Assembly (NCBI GenBank): GCA_029934815.1
Contig: JAOZLM010000113.1
Location: 1 to 7,232, forward strand
Reading direction: 5' to 3'
DNA from: Desulfocapsa sp.
Lineage (GTDB): Bacteria; Desulfobacterota; Desulfobulbia; Desulfobulbales; Desulfocapsaceae
DNA: 7,232 nucleotides
The translations under genes were made by a program, and so were the position numbers. The notes under the pieces were generated by a model. It did no database searches. It saw nothing but the letters and a program-made list of their open reading frames with translations, and was not told the origin of the DNA. Of the stretch, positions 5,542 to 7,232 are shown piece after piece; position 1 is the first letter of the stretch; each line of letters opens with the position of its first letter.

Positions 5542-7232
5542 GCACCGTGCCTAATATTTGGTGAAATGCCGCAAATTCAAATGGTTTGGCAAGGGATGCT
5601 GCAAATCCGTAGTCTTTATATTTCTGCATGGCAGGATCCATTGCATCGCCACTGCAAACAATGATTTTTGCATCCTTATCAAGTTCGAATATTCCTTGAG
5701 CTGCTTTAATAGCACCCATGCCATTAGGAATATTCAAATCCAGAATAAGCAGATCAAATGGCACTCCGAGCTTCATTGCCGAATGGTAGCACTCAATGGC
5801 GCTTTTTCCGTCCTCTGTGCCCTCAGCTTCATACCCTATAAACGTAAGCATCTGTTGCGTGGTCAGTCTAACTGCTTCATCATCATCCATTAGAAGGATC
5901 TTGCCTTTGCCTTTTCCGTTAGGTGAAAGCGTGGCCTCATCTCGAGTTGACCTTTCTTTGCTTACATCTGTTTTCACCGCCGGGAGATAAAACGTAAAGG
6001 TTGCACCTTCATCAATATTTGAATCAGCTGTGATAAATCCTTTATGCCGTTTCATAATGGAAAGAACGGTGGCAAGCCCCAGTCCGCTGCCTTTCTCCTG
6101 GCTGCGCCCTCTGGTGGTAAAATATGGGTCAAATATCTGGCCGAAAATTTCAGGTGCAATGCCGCGGCCATTATCCTGAATGGAGGTTTGGATATAGTCG
6201 CCTTTACGAAGCCCTGCAATCTCACCGTGATTGCTGTAATTGCGGCAACTGATATGGATTTTACCTTTCTCTGTCATGGCATGAACACTATTTGAGAAAA
6301 GGTGGCTAAAAGCATTGGCAATTTGGCCGGGATCAATTTGAGCTTTGTTCAGGTTTTCTGCAAAGTTGTATGTGATATCAATTCCATCATACAGCTTTTC
6401 ACCTACAACATTTCGTATAATCTCAGGGAGTGAAACAGCGCTGAGAACAGGCTTGCTGGGTTGCGACAGCATTTGCAGACGTTGGGTCAAATCTTTTACC
6501 CGCAGCGTTGCCTCTTTAGCAGGCTGCAGAAAGGCGTATGATTTGTGATCCGGATCTGTTGTGGCAAGGCAGAGATCAATATTACCCAGTATGGCTGTGA
6601 TGATATTATTGTAATCATGGCCAAGCCCTCCGGTAAGAATAGCCAGCGATTCAAGTTTTTTTCCTTTCAGGAGTTGTTCTTCCATCTTTTTTCGGCGGCT
6701 TATGTCGTTAACGATATAAACGACGCCTTTTGTAAGATCTGGTGGAGATGTTTTATCCAACGTTTTCCCTGATATTTCACACCAGAGACTGCTCCCGTCT
6801 TTTTTGCGAAGCTGATAGTCAAAACGGATCTGCTTACCAGTAGAAAGAGTGGCGTTGGAGAATTTACCAATCTCTCTGTGTCGCTCCTTAGAAAGGTGAA
6901 ATATCCGTGTACTTTTCCCTGTCAGTTCCTCGGGAGAATCATACCCCAAAAAATCTGCCATACGTTGATTACAACGGGTGATAAGCCGATTATCTTTCAT
7001 GAGGATGATGCCAGCCATGGAATTTTCAAAAATAGACTGCAGCTCATTTGAACGTTCGAGAAGTGCTTTATCGGAAAGTTTTAAGGACTGAATATGTATG
7101 GCATTTTTTATTGCTGTTGCTGACTGGTTCGCAAATATCTGGCTGACGGTTTGCTGTTCTTTTGAAAAGAGCAGCTTCTTTTTGCTATGTCCGACAATGA
7201 TGCCAAAAAGCTCATTGTCGTGCAGCATGGGA
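5531..7232 (-). CDS. Hybrid sensor histidine kinase with C-terminal receiver (5' end cut by window edge)
   Basis: The frame stays open to the right edge, with 566 residues visible, numbered here from the Met at 7228. That Met is not the true start: the first 45 residues (LFGIIVG...FSKEQQTVSQIFANQSATAIKNA) are the end of a GAF domain, the preceding codon is Pro, and no ribosome site is visible. Next come a PAS domain with PAC end (about 60-180), a kinase core with His204 in GGLGHDYNN, N-box Asn313, DNGRG at 352-356, FDPYFTTRG at 366-374 and GSGLGLA at 380-386. A complete receiver follows (about 443-560) with Asp448-450, phosphoacceptor Asp497 in LILDLNIPNG, Ser526 and Lys548. No membrane helix is seen in the visible part, so it may be a soluble kinase or have a membrane or sensor region beyond the window. 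It converges on the response regulator gene, and its stop lies inside that gene's last codons. Whether it feeds the same pathway or another (for example through a phosphotransfer protein elsewhere) cannot be told. Confidence 0.9.
   Translation of the reverse strand, partial: PMLHDNELFGIIVGHSKKKLLFSKEQQTVSQIFANQSATAIKNAIHIQSLKLSDKALLERSNELQSIFENSMAGIILMKDNRLITRCNQRMADFLGYDSPEELTGKSTRIFHLSKERHREIGKFSNATLSTGKQIRFDYQLRKKDGSSLWCEISGKTLDKTSPPDLTKGVVYIVNDISRRKKMEEQLLKGKKLESLAILTGGLGHDYNNIITAILGNIDLCLATTDPDHKSYAFLQPAKEATLRVKDLTQRLQMLSQPSKPVLSAVSLPEIIRNVVGEKLYDGIDITYNFAENLNKAQIDPGQIANAFSHLFSNSVHAMTEKGKIHISCRNYSNHGEIAGLRKGDYIQTSIQDNGRGIAPEIFGQIFDPYFTTRGRSQEKGSGLGLATVLSIMKRHKGFITADSNIDEGATFTFYLPAVKTDVSKERSTRDEATLSPNGKGKGKILLMDDDEAVRLTTQQMLTFIGYEAEGTEDGKSAIECYHSAMKLGVPFDLLILDLNIPNGMGAIKAAQGIFELDKDAKIIVCSGDAMDPAMQKYKDYGFAASLAKPFEFAAFHQILGTVLNS

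Noticed and set aside
5541..5550. GCAC-C-GTGC inverted repeat near the gene junction as a terminator
   Set aside because: The stem is 4 bp with a one-base loop, and no T-run follows on either strand.
7226..7228. ATG at 7228 as the real start of the hybrid kinase
   Set aside because: It falls in the middle of a GAF domain, is preceded by an in-frame Pro codon with no stop, and no ribosome site is visible; the gene continues beyond the window.

Overview
The window holds five protein-coding genes and one divergent intergenic region. It looks like a chromosomal regulatory and transport locus from a Gram-negative, cytochrome-rich anaerobe. The best guess is a Desulfobacterota (sulfate-reducing type) bacterium. 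That guess rests on three things: a periplasmic sensor kinase with a c-type haem motif, a sigma-54 activator of the NtrC/AtoC type, and a YeiH-like putative sulfate exporter together in one place. No RNA gene, mobile element or CRISPR array is visible, and the taxonomic guess is inference only.

Left part (1-1347, minus strand): a short two-helix membrane protein of 91 residues is followed, 49 nt downstream, by a large membrane protein of the YeiH/Cons_hypoth698 (putative sulfate exporter) family. The second gene runs off the left edge. The two look like one operon.

Middle (1348-1595): a 248-nt divergent regulatory region. It carries a good sigma-54 -24/-12 promoter firing left into the membrane operon. 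About 85 bp upstream of the predicted start lies a 22-bp inverted repeat with a single mismatched pair, placed where an enhancer-binding activator would sit. A second, weaker dyad lies 44 bp further out.

Right-middle (1596-5541, plus strand): a tightly coupled two-component pair with an 8-nt overlap. The first gene is a membrane histidine kinase with a periplasmic Tll0287-like (DUF3365) sensor containing CxxCH. The second is an NtrC-type response regulator with receiver, sigma-54 AAA+ and Fis-type HTH domains.

Right end (5531-7232, minus strand): a convergent, partial hybrid histidine kinase (GAF end, PAS, kinase core, receiver). Its 3' end overlaps that of the response regulator by 11 nt, and its start lies beyond the window.

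Working model (inference): the haem-type periplasmic sensor reports redox state or a small ligand and phosphorylates the regulator. The regulator binds the palindrome and activates the sigma-54 promoter of the divergent exporter operon. The hybrid kinase may feed into the same circuit or be a separate system.
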